Positions 49,930 through 58,705 of a stretch of DNA of 64,000 nt are shown here, one piece after another. Under the pieces are notes generated by a model. The model ran no database searches. It saw only the letters and a program-made list of their open reading frames with translations, and had not been told where the DNA came from. The stretch comes from DAOUKH01 sp965261455 (lineage in GTDB: Bacteria > Chloroflexota > Dehalococcoidia > SHYB01), in contig OZ253453.1 in assembly GCA_965261455.1 (NCBI GenBank), positions 1,612,001-1,676,000 of the forward strand. The letters run 5' to 3'. Position 1 is the first letter of the stretch; the number at the start of each line of letters is the position of its first letter. Made by a program: the position numbers and the translations under genes.

Positions 49930-50650
49930 CCTGGCCCGCCGCCCGCGGACGCGCGGAACGCGGGCCCCAAACAACCCACACCCTTAAGGAGGACCCAGAC
50001 CCAACCGACCACATACGCCCCCTTTCTCGGTGCGGCGCTATCTCTGGATCCCGCCACCGTGGCGGCAAGTCCATCCCGGCCCGTCCTCCCAACGGACCAT
50101 AAGCCCGGAGGGTCGTCCCGCCTCTCGCCGGCCACGTGACGACGACCTGCCTCCGTAACCGCTACGGACGGCAAAGCGCCCGCGCCGCTCTTGGCGGCGC
50201 GGGGGACCAATCCCCGCCTTGCCCGCGGGGTGCGCGAACCGCCGGCCTCGCTTCACCCAGCGTGGTGGAACGGACCGTCCGCTCCGTCATAACAGACGGC
50301 GCGCGCAACGACCGCCCCGCGTGGCCCGGCCCCCAAGGCCGTACAAATCAAAGAACGCCGCACCGAGAACCAACAGCCTAGCCAAGGCAGCCTCCTCCCA
50401 AGGAGCGAGGCGAAGGGCCACCAACCCGGCGAAGGTCGCCGGACTCCGCGGTCTTGCACGGCAGACGCGGCGCGAAAGCGCGAGGACGGTCAGCCGCGCC
50501 AACGGTCGAGCCCCCGCTCGTCCACCCCCTCCGGGGCGGGCCTGAGTTGAGGGCGCGCCCCAAGGCGCGTTGCGTGGTGAGGCGCGGACGCGAGGAACGG
50601 AGACCGCGGGTTCCGAGCGCCGCCGAACGGGCGCAAGGGCTGCTAACCCC
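49930..50650 (+). ncRNA. Candidate structured transcript, hairpin-rich
   Basis: Downstream of the box the sequence has many local inverted repeats, for example GCCCGCGGACGCG/CGCGGGC near 49940, CCGCCACCGTGGCGG near 50055, CGCGCCGCTCTTGGCGGCGCG near 50180, CCCCGCCTTGCCCGCGGGG near 50213 and TCCTCCCAAGGAGCGAGG near 50395. No protein frame has a ribosome site. I tested by eye for RNase P, tmRNA and SRP RNA signatures and found none. This is a hypothesis from promoter position and foldability only. Confidence 0.3.
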
Positions 50651-50795
50651 GCTTGCCCTCCACCGAGGCGGGAAGGGGGAGAGGGGCGGTCATCCCCCCT
50701 TTCCCCCTCTGGGGGAAACTGAAAGAGGGCACGCGCCCAAAGGGTGCGCAAGGTTGCCTTCTGGAAGGGATGGAACGGGAAAAGGAGGGCGACGC

Positions 50796-50981
50796 CTACT
50801 CCTCCGCCAAGTCAGGCGGCAGCAGGTTGGCGATGCCGTCGTCGATGCGGTAGACGAGGCCGCTGTCGGGGCTGTACAACGTCCCCGCGACGACTTCGCC
50901 GCCCTCCTCCACCTCGATGGTGAGGACGAGCTTGCCCTTGCTCACCGGACAGACGAGAAGCTCGGCGAGGTCCTTGCGCAC
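50796..50981 (-). CDS. Trm112-like zinc-ribbon protein
   Basis: A 61-residue protein of the Trm112p/YcaR family: ELLVCPVSKGKLVLTIE, then SPDSGLVYRIDDGIANLLP. Bacterial members are small beta proteins sometimes partnering methyltransferases. The CPxxKG motif keeps one Cys. GTG start seven bases after the stop of the HpaB-like gene, so it forms a two-gene unit with it, an unusual partner. Confidence 0.82.
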   Translation of the reverse strand: MRKDLAELLVCPVSKGKLVLTIEVEEGGEVVAGTLYSPDSGLVYRIDDGIANLLPPDLAEE

Positions 50982-50988
50982 GGCGTCC

Positions 50989-52431
50989 TTAGCGGATCCC
51001 CGCGACCTTGAGCGCGTAGGCGACCGCTGTCTTCGCGTCGTAGGCGCGGTAGATGGCGAGTTTCTCGGCCTCCAGCGAGCCCTCGGCGTGGATCGCCAGC
51101 ACGGTGTGGTAGCCGCCGAACTCGCCCGTCGTCAGCTCGGCGATCATGTGAATCGCCTTCAGGCGGTCCTCCGCCGAGACCCCCGCGCGGCCGCCGAGGT
51201 AGCGCTCAACGTAGGCGCGCGTCTCGGGGCTGTCGAGGTCTTCCCTCCCCGGCGCGGTGACGAGCAGCCCGCCGGTGATGTCCTGGACATGCTGTAACGC
51301 CTCGTGGTAGCCGTGGGCGAACTGCCACTTCGCCACGTTCGAGTACAACCGGTTCGGGACCGCCTGCCCCGGCGCGATCTCGTCGCAGTGATAGGCCGCC
51401 ATCCGCAGCAGCCCCTTCACGCCCTGGGCGTAGGCCCCCAGCCAGGTGAGCTTGTCCCGCACGTGCCCCGCCCGCGCGATGCCGTTGTAGTCCGACATGA
51501 GGATCGCCGACCCTACCAGCAGGTCGAGCAGCGGCTGCTTGTACGAGACCGCGGTGAAGCGGTGGTAGTCCACGAACCGGAGCGCCAGCGAGCCTGCGTA
51601 CTGATGCTCGCCGGCGAGGAACACCCGCTCCCACGGCACGAAGACGTCGTCGAAGACGGTTAGCGTCTCCAGCATTCGGTGTTTCGACCCCATGGGGAAC
51701 TGGAACGTATCGTCGTGATCGCCGGTGTAGACCGCCGTGATCAGCTTCAGCCCCGGCGTATTCATCGGTGTGGCGAAGGCGACGGCGTACTCGGCGTCGC
51801 GCTCGTCGAAGTTCCGCGTGGGCAGCACGATCAGCTCGTTGCTGTTCACCGAGACCGAGGTGTGGACCTTCGCCCCGCGCACCACGATGCCGTCGCTCCG
51901 GCGCTCGACAATGCGTACGTAGTGATCGGGGTGCTCCTGCTCCGAGGGCCGCTTGCTCCGATCACCCTTGCTATCCGTCTGCGCGACGGCGACGGCGAGG
52001 TCGTTGCGGGCGCAGTGCCGGTGAAATGCCTTCACCTGCTCCAGGTACTCCGTTCCCAACGCGTCGTCCATCTCCGCTGCGACGTTGCGCAGGGCGAAGA
52101 GCGCGTCAGTCCCGATCTCCTTGATGAGCGTCACCATCGTCGCGCCGGTGCGGGTCGCCAGGTCGATGAGATCGGAGCGCTTGACTAGGTCTTCCGATGA
52201 TTGCGGGACGTGGTACATGCGGCTGATCGGCTCGCCGTTCTCCGCGTCGGCGGCGACGGCCAGGTCGGCGTGCTCCGGGTCCTCCGCGAGGTCGAAGTCG
52301 ATGGCCGCGTGCTCCACCGCTACCTTCATCAGCGGATGCGTCGTGACGTCATCGACCCGCTGACCGCGGTAGTAGACGGTGCGCCCGTCCCGCAGGCTCT
52401 CGATGTACTGGGCAGCCGTTCGCAGGGCCAT
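50989..52431 (-). CDS. HpaB / 4-hydroxybutyryl-CoA dehydratase superfamily protein
   Basis: A 480-residue protein aligned along its whole length with the HpaB/AbfD superfamily: ALRTAAQYIESLRDGRTVYY at the start, AVAQTDSKGDRSKRP, RSDGIVVRGAKVHTS, VFDDVFVPWERVFL, YHRF, and ITGGLLVTAPGREDLDSPET. AbfD dehydratases carry three Cys and one His for a 4Fe-4S cluster; here the positions read KEIGTDALF (no Cys) and YHRFTAVSYK (His kept, Cys to Tyr). It is therefore probably a flavin-dependent hydroxylase-like enzyme, not a radical dehydratase. ATG 52431 has GGAGA upstream; the frame is open to 52536. Confidence 0.85.
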   Translation of the reverse strand: MALRTAAQYIESLRDGRTVYYRGQRVDDVTTHPLMKVAVEHAAIDFDLAEDPEHADLAVAADAENGEPISRMYHVPQSSEDLVKRSDLIDLATRTGATMVTLIKEIGTDALFALRNVAAEMDDALGTEYLEQVKAFHRHCARNDLAVAVAQTDSKGDRSKRPSEQEHPDHYVRIVERRSDGIVVRGAKVHTSVSVNSNELIVLPTRNFDERDAEYAVAFATPMNTPGLKLITAVYTGDHDDTFQFPMGSKHRMLETLTVFDDVFVPWERVFLAGEHQYAGSLALRFVDYHRFTAVSYKQPLLDLLVGSAILMSDYNGIARAGHVRDKLTWLGAYAQGVKGLLRMAAYHCDEIAPGQAVPNRLYSNVAKWQFAHGYHEALQHVQDITGGLLVTAPGREDLDSPETRAYVERYLGGRAGVSAEDRLKAIHMIAELTTGEFGGYHTVLAIHAEGSLEAEKLAIYRAYDAKTAVAYALKVAGIR

Positions 52432-52553
52432 CTTCGTTCTCTCCGTAGGGTCTACTGAGGCGCGGCTATCATACCAAGGAACGCCGAAGGGGCATGTAAG
52501 GAACAGTGGCTCTGGGGCCGGTGCCAGAGCCGGCATCGAGAAGGAGGTGGCGC

Positions 52554-53456
52554 ATGATTTCGGGAGAGAAGATTCTGGTGACCGGCGGCGCGGGCCGCGT
52601 CGCCTTCCCCATCGCTCGCGAATTGGCCAAGCGCAACGAGGTCTGGGCCATGGCCCGCTTCTCGAATCCCGCCGACCCTGAGCGTCTCAAGGCACACGGG
52701 ATCACGCCGATCAAGCGCGACTTGGCGGAGAGCTTCGAGGGCGTCCCCGACGACTTCACCTACGTCTGGCACGCCGGGGCACTGGTCGGCGAGGCCGCCG
52801 AGCGCGACTGGCGTTACGCCTTCGAGGTCAACGCCCAAGCCACGGGCCGTCTAATGAAGCACTGCCGCGGAGTGAAGGGCTTTCTCCATTGCTCGACCGG
52901 CTCGCAATACCACTATCAGGGCCACCGCCCGCTCAAGGAGTCCGACCCGCCCGGCATCCACACCCACATCTACAGCCTCTCGAAGATCGCCGCCGAGGCC
53001 ATCGTCCTCTACGCCTCCCACGAGTGGAGCATCCCTACCGCCATGATCCGCATCTGCTCCGCCTACGGCCCGGAGGGCGGCGCCCCCGTCAACCGACTCG
53101 ACGCCATCGTCGAGGGCCGCCCCATCCGGCTCCACCCCGACAAGCCCAATTACTTCAACCCCATCCACGAGGATGACCAAGTCGAGCTAGGCATCAAGGC
53201 TCTGGAGCTCGCGAGCACGCCGTCGCTCATCGTCAACTGGGCGGGCAGCGAGACGACCACCGCCGAGGAGTACTGCGCGTACATGGGCGGCCTCATCGGC
53301 AGGGAGCCGATCATCGAATACACCGACGGGGCGTACACGCCCCTCTGGCCCGACGTGACCTACATGCACGAGGTCTTGGGCCGCACCAAGGTGCACTGGA
53401 AGGACGGCTTGCGCCGCGTTATCGAGGTCCGCTACCCCGACCTGCTCAAGGGCTGA
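52554..53456 (+). CDS. NAD-dependent epimerase/dehydratase family protein
   Basis: A 300-residue extended SDR. KILVTGGAGRVAFPIARELA is the nucleotide-binding start (TGGxGRV variant), CSTGSQYHY has the Ser and YSLSKIAAEA the catalytic Tyr-x-x-x-Lys. The substrate may be a nucleotide sugar or another alcohol. AAGGAGGT lies six bases before ATG 52554. Divergent from the HpaB-like gene; the 120-base gap must hold both promoters. Confidence 0.88.
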   Translation: MISGEKILVTGGAGRVAFPIARELAKRNEVWAMARFSNPADPERLKAHGITPIKRDLAESFEGVPDDFTYVWHAGALVGEAAERDWRYAFEVNAQATGRLMKHCRGVKGFLHCSTGSQYHYQGHRPLKESDPPGIHTHIYSLSKIAAEAIVLYASHEWSIPTAMIRICSAYGPEGGAPVNRLDAIVEGRPIRLHPDKPNYFNPIHEDDQVELGIKALELASTPSLIVNWAGSETTTAEEYCAYMGGLIGREPIIEYTDGAYTPLWPDVTYMHEVLGRTKVHWKDGLRRVIEVRYPDLLKG

Positions 53457-53471
53457 CGCCGAGGGTGGGCG

Positions 53472-54782
53472 CTAGCCCCGCTCCTCCTCGTACTCCTCCA
53501 TGAGGCGACGGGCGTAGGTTGTCAGCTTTTCCGCGCGGTCTTTCGGCGTTTCCCGGGTCTGGAGGTAGAGGTCGAGGACTTGGCCCGGCGTCCGGCCCTC
53601 CAGGGACACCGCGCCCAGGCGCGTCCGCTTCTCGCGCTCGATCTCCCGCGAGAACGAGGCGATGGTGTGCGCCCCCGCCTCCTCCAGGGCCCGGCGGATG
53701 TCCCGCTCCCGCAGCAACGCCGCCGCTGATGCCGGCATCTTCACCCGCACCCGCACGATCGCACCGCGGATGTGATGGCGCTCGATGGCGCGCAGCACCG
53801 TCGCCGTCGGATCGAGGTCGTCCTCGCCGACGGTCTGGTCGATGGTGACGAACGAGCGCGCTTGCACCGGCCGCAGCTCGGGGCCGGTCAAGCGCCGGCC
53901 AAGCTCGGCGGCGGGGTCGAGGTCGAGCACGTAGAATCCCTTCGCCTCGTGGTCCTCCTCGCCGAAATCGACCCGCTGCAGGCTCCCCGCGTACACCATC
54001 GGCGGCCCCGATGTGGGCAATTCCTGGCGCCGATGGATGTGCCCCAGCGCGATATAGTCCACCGGACGGCCCGCGAGATCGCTCTGCAACAGGACGTGGT
54101 CCTGCCCGATCATCATGGTGCATTCCGTGCCCGGTTTGGCGCTGCTCACCGAGACGTGCGCCGCCAGCACCGATGGGACCGCGGGGTCGAGCGTCTCCCC
54201 CGCGTCGATCACCAGCTCGGTGAGGCGGTCTTCGAGCAGCTTCTTGAACTGCTCGTAGGGCAGGCTGCGCACATCCTCCCGCGCCAGGAGCGCGCTCCGC
54301 CGTATCCAGGGCAGCGCCAGCACCTGCAGCGGGCCCGACGGCGTCTCGACGCGGTAGACGCCGAGGCGCTCGGCGGTCGTCACGTTAGGCACGCCGAGCA
54401 CGTCGAAGATTTCGACCGCGCTGGCGCGGTGCGTCGTGTGGGGCAGATCGTGGTTGCCCACCAGGAGGAAGACGGGGACGCCGGCCTCCGCGAGCCGCCG
54501 CACCCGCTTGGCGAACTCCCGTTGGTGCGTCTGGCTCGGGTCGCGGTTCTTGTAGGCGTCGCCGGTGAACAGCACGAGGTCGACGGCGTGGCCGATGGCG
54601 TAGTCGATCAGCTCATCGAACGCCGACAGGAAGTCGACCAGCCGGGTCGATTGGCCGAGATAGCGTTCACGCGCCTCCCCCGGCGCGAACCATTCCGGCA
54701 GCCCCGGCAGGTCCGCCTCCACCAACGGACGCCCGTAGGTCTCGACGCCGATATGCAGGTCGGAGAAATGGACGATTCGCAT
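53472..54782 (-). CDS. SbcD/Mre11-like DNA repair exonuclease
   Basis: A 436-residue metallophosphoesterase with the nuclease motifs in order: HFSDLHIG, LFTGDAYKN, LVGNHDLPHTT, AAHVSVSS and YIALGHIHRRQ. The C-terminal third fits the SbcD capping domain. It should process DNA ends with an SbcC/Rad50 ATPase, but no sbcC is adjacent. The frame is open to 54827; ATG 54782 begins at the conserved MRIVHFSDLHIG. It follows the PAP2 gene by 13 bases. Confidence 0.88.
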   Translation of the reverse strand: MRIVHFSDLHIGVETYGRPLVEADLPGLPEWFAPGEARERYLGQSTRLVDFLSAFDELIDYAIGHAVDLVLFTGDAYKNRDPSQTHQREFAKRVRRLAEAGVPVFLLVGNHDLPHTTHRASAVEIFDVLGVPNVTTAERLGVYRVETPSGPLQVLALPWIRRSALLAREDVRSLPYEQFKKLLEDRLTELVIDAGETLDPAVPSVLAAHVSVSSAKPGTECTMMIGQDHVLLQSDLAGRPVDYIALGHIHRRQELPTSGPPMVYAGSLQRVDFGEEDHEAKGFYVLDLDPAAELGRRLTGPELRPVQARSFVTIDQTVGEDDLDPTATVLRAIERHHIRGAIVRVRVKMPASAAALLRERDIRRALEEAGAHTIASFSREIEREKRTRLGAVSLEGRTPGQVLDLYLQTRETPKDRAEKLTTYARRLMEEYEEERG

Positions 54783-54795
54783 GGGCGGTCCGGCC

Positions 54796-55557
54796 TCAGC
54801 CCTCTTCGGGCCCGGCCGTGCGGCCAATCTTAGCCAACGCGCGCCGCAGGCGGAAGCCCAACCTCGATGGCACGGGCGGGTGCGCCGCGTCCCACGCCGC
54901 CACCAACGGGTAGAGCTTGGTCCACACGGCGAGATAGAGCGCGCCGTAGAGATAACCGCCGACCACGTCGCTGGCCCAGTGCCGTCCGTGATTGATCAGC
55001 CACGCCCCCTGCAGCAGGATCCAGAACGCGAGCGCCGCGGTCACGGCCCGCCGCCACCGGCCCGGCGGAGCAACCTTCGGCAGCAGGTAGACCATGAAGC
55101 CGTAGAACAGCATGGCGTGCATCGCCGTGCCGCTGGGGTAGCTGGCCCCCTGCGGCCCGCCCACGACGCGCACCAACTCCAGGCTGGGCCGCGGACGGTC
55201 AATCAGCTCGCGTAGGACGAAGTTCAACGCGTCCGGCACCAGCATGAGCGCGATCAGCGCCGCGGCGGCGCGCCGCCCGCTGAGCCACAGCCAGATCGCC
55301 GCGCCTGCCATCGTCACGCCGGCCACGCCGCGCGCGCCCACCCAGAAGAGAGCGCCACTGAACGGGCCGACGTCCACCTGCTGCAGGAACTCAGAGATGG
55401 GCAGGTCGTAGGCCCAGCGGTCGGTGGTGGCGCCGTGGAAGGTGGAGAAGGCGGTGAGGCCGAGCATCGCGGCCACCCCTGCAGCGTCGAGAGCGCGGCG
55501 CGGGACGCGCGGCTCGGAGGACGGACCGCGGGAGACTTGAGGCGCCGCGTCGTCCAT
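54796..55557 (-). CDS. PAP2-family membrane phosphatase
   Basis: A 253-residue integral membrane protein with about six helices. PAP2 motifs: RELIDRPRPSLE (motif 1), GASYPSGTAMHAML (motif 2) and INHGRHWASDVVGGYLYG (motif 3, His and Asp). Motif 2 normally reads P-S-G-H; here the His is Thr, with a His three residues later. It probably dephosphorylates an isoprenoid or lipid phosphate if still active. Same strand as sbcD and the SnoaL-like gene. Confidence 0.82.
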   Translation of the reverse strand: MDDAAPQVSRGPSSEPRVPRRALDAAGVAAMLGLTAFSTFHGATTDRWAYDLPISEFLQQVDVGPFSGALFWVGARGVAGVTMAGAAIWLWLSGRRAAAALIALMLVPDALNFVLRELIDRPRPSLELVRVVGGPQGASYPSGTAMHAMLFYGFMVYLLPKVAPPGRWRRAVTAALAFWILLQGAWLINHGRHWASDVVGGYLYGALYLAVWTKLYPLVAAWDAAHPPVPSRLGFRLRRALAKIGRTAGPEEG

Positions 55558-55567
55558 CGGGGCGGCG

Positions 55568-55963
55568 CTAGTTCGGCTGGCTTCTCGCCCGGTAGACTTG
55601 GTCCGGCGTGCGGCCCAAGTCGATGATCTCGGCGATCTTGTCGTGCTCCAGCCGGTAGGTCTGCTCGTACTCGATGCGGCGCGTCGCGTGCCGCGGGCTG
55701 ACCAGCACCGAGATCAGCCCGCCCCGCGGCCCCACGAGCGCGACCCGCGAGCGCTCCTCCGCCATCTGCTTCACCAGGGAGAGTGCGGCCGCCCGCCCCT
55801 CGCGCGCACCCTCCCGCGTCCGCACGACCACGCGCTCATCGAGCATCGCCTCGACGGCGCTCCAGTCGCGGCTCGCGCGGGCCTCCCGCGCCCGCTGGTG
55901 GAACGCCTCAAGGGTCGCAATTTCTCTGGTTTCGGGGGCGAAACGCGACATGCCGATACTCAT
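55568..55963 (-). CDS. SnoaL/NTF2-like protein
   Basis: A 131-residue protein with the NTF2-like pattern: an N-terminal helix (TLEAFHQRAREARASRDWSA), VEAMLDERVVVRTREGA, GRAAALSLVKQMAE and final beta strands (IEYEQTYRLEHDKIAEIIDL). Such proteins bind small hydrophobic ligands or act as isomerases or cyclases. No catalytic pair can be assigned. It lies ten bases upstream of the PAP2 gene. Start ATG 55963 or the next ATG at 55951. Confidence 0.7.
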   Translation of the reverse strand: MSIGMSRFAPETREIATLEAFHQRAREARASRDWSAVEAMLDERVVVRTREGAREGRAAALSLVKQMAEERSRVALVGPRGGLISVLVSPRHATRRIEYEQTYRLEHDKIAEIIDLGRTPDQVYRARSQPN

Positions 55964-56020
55964 GGGGAAAGGAGGCGCCGCTAGTATAGCTTACGGGCTT
56001 CGGGGGCGGCCAACCGGGCC

Positions 56021-57361
56021 CTACCCGTCCAGGCGCTCGCTCAGATAGGGAGCAAGGTCGGCGATGGGCATTCGCACCTGCTCCATGCTGTCCCGCTCGC
56101 GGACCGTGGCCTGTTGGTCGTCGAGCGACTCGAAGTCGACAGTGACGCAGAACGGTGTGCCGATTTCGTCCTGCCGACGGTAGCGCCGTCCGATGGACTG
56201 CGCGTCGTCGTACTGCACGTCCCAGCGGCCGCGCAGAGCGTCGTAGACCGAGCGCGATAGCTCCCGCAGGGGCGGCTTGCGGCTCAGGGGGAGGACCGCA
56301 ACCTTCACCGGCGCGATGCTGGGGCTGAAGCGGAGCACCACGCGCACCTCGTCCTTGTCCTGCTCCTCGTCGTAGGCGTCGGCGAGGAAGGCCAGCACCC
56401 CGCGGTCGGCGCCCGAGGCCGGCTCGATCACGTAGGGCACGAAGCTCTCCTTGGACTCATCGTCGAAATACTTGAGCGCCTTGCCGCTGTGCGCGCTGTG
56501 CTGCGTCAGGTCGAAGTCGCCGCGGTTCGCGATCCCTTCGAGCTCGCCCCAGCCCCAGGGGAAGGCGTATTCGATGTCCGACGTTCCCTTCGAGTAGTGT
56601 GAAAGCTCATCGGGGTCGTGGGGCCGGATGCGGAGGTTCTCCGCCTTGATCCCGTGACGCGTCCACCAGTCGAAGCGCTCCTTCACCCAATACTCGAACC
56701 ACTCCTCGTCCGCCCCCGGCTTCACGAAGTACTCCATCTCCATCTGCTCGAACTCGCGGCTGCGGAAGATGAAGTTCCCCGTCGTGATCTCGTTGCGGAA
56801 GGACTTGCCCTGCTGCGCGATGCCGAAGGGCAGCTTCTTCCGCGTCGTCGTCCGCACGTTCTCGAAGTTCACGAAGATGCCCTGCGCCGTTTCGGGGCGG
56901 AGGAAGGCCGTCGCGGCGTCGTCCTCCACCGGCCCCACGTGCGTCTTGAACATCAGGTTGAACATCCGTGCCTCGGTCAGATCGGACGAGCCGCAGCTCG
57001 GGCACGAGAGCGCCCCATTCTCGCTCGGCAGCGCGGGGTCGTCGGCGCGGAAGCGGTGGCGGCACTGCTTGCAATCGACGAGTGGGTCGGTGAAGCCGGC
57101 GATGTGCCCCGACGCCTCCCAGACCTTGGGGTGCATCAGGATCGCGGCGTCCAGCCCCACCACGTCGTCGCGCTCCCGCACCATCGCCCGCCACCACGCG
57201 TCCTTCACGTTGCGCTTGAGCTGCACGCCCAGCGGGCCGTAGTCCCACGTCGAGGCCATGCCGCCGTAGATCTCGCTGGACTGAAAGATGAAGCCGCGCC
57301 GTTTCGACAGCGAGGCGAGCTTCTCCAGCGTAATCGGTCCGGGTTGGGCGGGGTCGGGCAA
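56021..57361 (-). CDS. glyS: Glycyl-tRNA synthetase (dimeric type)
   Basis: A 446-residue alpha2-type class II GlyRS. KRRGFIFQSSEIYGGMAST at the start, an inserted zinc ribbon (CKQCRHRF, then CPSCGSSDL), motif 2 LPFGIAQQGKSFRNEI, the RPETAQGIFVNF loop, and the C-terminal anticodon-binding domain. It charges tRNA-Gly. The start is TTG 57361 with GGAGG seven bases upstream. Monocistronic, divergent from the thiolase gene. Confidence 0.94.
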   Translation of the reverse strand: MPDPAQPGPITLEKLASLSKRRGFIFQSSEIYGGMASTWDYGPLGVQLKRNVKDAWWRAMVRERDDVVGLDAAILMHPKVWEASGHIAGFTDPLVDCKQCRHRFRADDPALPSENGALSCPSCGSSDLTEARMFNLMFKTHVGPVEDDAATAFLRPETAQGIFVNFENVRTTTRKKLPFGIAQQGKSFRNEITTGNFIFRSREFEQMEMEYFVKPGADEEWFEYWVKERFDWWTRHGIKAENLRIRPHDPDELSHYSKGTSDIEYAFPWGWGELEGIANRGDFDLTQHSAHSGKALKYFDDESKESFVPYVIEPASGADRGVLAFLADAYDEEQDKDEVRVVLRFSPSIAPVKVAVLPLSRKPPLRELSRSVYDALRGRWDVQYDDAQSIGRRYRRQDEIGTPFCVTVDFESLDDQQATVRERDSMEQVRMPIADLAPYLSERLDG

Positions 57362-57488
57362 GGGACGGCCTCCATGAGCGGGCTTCGGGTGCGGCGTGCT
57401 CAGGAATCCATCGTAGCAGGCGGCGGCAATCTTGGGCCGCGGAGCGCCCCACCGTCGGAGCGGCTACAATCAGCACAGCAACGTCATC

Positions 57489-57509
57489 ATGAAAGAGACC
57501 ACCCCATGA
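57489..57509 (+). other. Six-codon leader ORF overlapping the thiolase start
   Basis: ATG AAA GAG ACC ACC CCA TGA ends so that its TGA overlaps the thiolase ATG (ATGA). The thiolase has only a weak ribosome site (AAAGAG, itself inside this ORF), so coupled re-initiation is possible. A TACAAT -10-like box is at 57465-57470. Confidence 0.35.
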
Positions 57510-58684
57510 AAGACATCGTCATCGCCGGAGCGGCTCGCACCCCCATCGGCAAGTTCGGCGGCGCGTTCGCCGGCGTCTCCGCCACCAAGCTCGGGGCCAA
57601 GTCCATTGAGGCCAGTATCGAACGCTCGGGCGTCGATCCCGCCGACATCGACTACACCGTGATGGGCAACGTCCTCTCCGCCGGCGTGGGGCAGGCCCCG
57701 GCCCGGCAGGCCGCCATCGGCGCCGGCGTGCCCGACTCCGCCTCGGCCCTCACCATCAACAAGGTCTGCGCCTCCGGGATGCAGGCCATCATCCTCGCCG
57801 CTCAGGCGGTGCAGTGCGGCGACGCCGACGTGGTCGCCGCCGGCGGCATGGAGAACATGTCTCGCGCCCCACACATGATCGTCGACAGCCGCACCGGCTT
57901 CCGCATGGGCGACGTCGCAGCCGCCGACCACATGCTCGCCGACGGCCTCTGGTGCCCGTTCGAGAACCGTCACATGGGCGACTCGGCCGAGGCCATCGCC
58001 GGAAAGTACGCCGTCACTCGCGAGGCGCAGGACGCCTTCGCCGCGCGCAGCCACCAACGCGCCCTCGCCGCGGCGGGCGAGGGTCTCGTCGAGGACGAGA
58101 TCGTCCCCATCGAAGTCCGCGCCCGCAAGGAGACCGTCACCGTCGCCCGCGACGAAGGCCCCCGCGAGGGCGTGTCGCCGGAGACGCTCGGCAAGCTGCG
58201 GGCCGCCTTCCCGCCCGGCGAAAGCGTCACCGCAGGCAACGCTTCCCAGATCAGCGACGGCGCGGCCAGCGTCGTCGTCATGGACGGGGCCCGGGCCGAG
58301 CGGGGCGGGCCGGGGCCGATGGCCCGCATCGTCGGCTACGCCCACGCCGCCCTCGACCCCGCCTGGCTCTTCGACGCCCCCGTGCTCGCGGCGCGCCTCC
58401 TCCTCGAAAAGACCGGCGCCAACCTCGACGACTTCGGCCTGATCGAGGTCAACGAAGCCTTCGCCGCGCAAGTCCTCGCCAACGGCGGCGTCCTCGGCTG
58501 GGACTGGGACCGCGTCAACGTTCGGGGCGGCGCCGTCGCCATCGGTCACCCCATCGGCGCCAGCGGCGCCCGCATCGTCGTCACCCTCATGCACGCCATG
58601 AAGGAGCGGGACGTCGAGCGGGGCCTCGCCGTCGTCTGCCACGGCGGCGGCGGCGCCGTGGCCCTCGCCCTCGAAGCCCTGTAA
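57506..58684 (+). CDS. Acetyl-CoA acetyltransferase (thiolase)
   Basis: A 392-residue thiolase. The nucleophile is Cys88 in NKVCASGMQAI; NEAFAAQVLA and AIGHPIGASGARI supply His residues; the second Cys is in AVVCHGGGGAVALALE (the family usually has C-x-G-G-G-Q-G; here the x is His and Gln is missing). It joins two acetyl-CoA or cleaves a 3-ketoacyl-CoA. In this window it could complete the beta-oxidation steps of the acyl-CoA dehydrogenases. It starts at ATG 57506, the first residue of the conserved fold. Confidence 0.92.
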   Translation: MKDIVIAGAARTPIGKFGGAFAGVSATKLGAKSIEASIERSGVDPADIDYTVMGNVLSAGVGQAPARQAAIGAGVPDSASALTINKVCASGMQAIILAAQAVQCGDADVVAAGGMENMSRAPHMIVDSRTGFRMGDVAAADHMLADGLWCPFENRHMGDSAEAIAGKYAVTREAQDAFAARSHQRALAAAGEGLVEDEIVPIEVRARKETVTVARDEGPREGVSPETLGKLRAAFPPGESVTAGNASQISDGAASVVVMDGARAERGGPGPMARIVGYAHAALDPAWLFDAPVLAARLLLEKTGANLDDFGLIEVNEAFAAQVLANGGVLGWDWDRVNVRGGAVAIGHPIGASGARIVVTLMHAMKERDVERGLAVVCHGGGGAVALALEAL

Positions 58685-58705
58685 CCTTGCCCCCCTGGCA
58701 TGGCC

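Larger units (their letters stand above)
48868..50795. other. 1.9-kb stretch without established genes
   Basis: In order: an AT-rich island (about 48900-49390) with one small minus-strand ORF (48894-49076); mixed sequence to 49620; R3 hairpins and an imperfect R1 palindrome (49640-49840); a promoter with a LexA-like box (49882-49929); and a GC-rich, hairpin-rich segment to about 50640, ending with another R3 copy at about 50700. Frames in the GC-rich part are Arg/Pro/Ala-rich in all phases and have no ribosome sites. Confidence 0.65.

Noticed and set aside
49930..50650. RNase P RNA, tmRNA or SRP RNA
   Set aside because: None of the conserved core sequences of these RNAs (for example GAGGAAAGTCC or a tRNA-like end) could be found on either strand.
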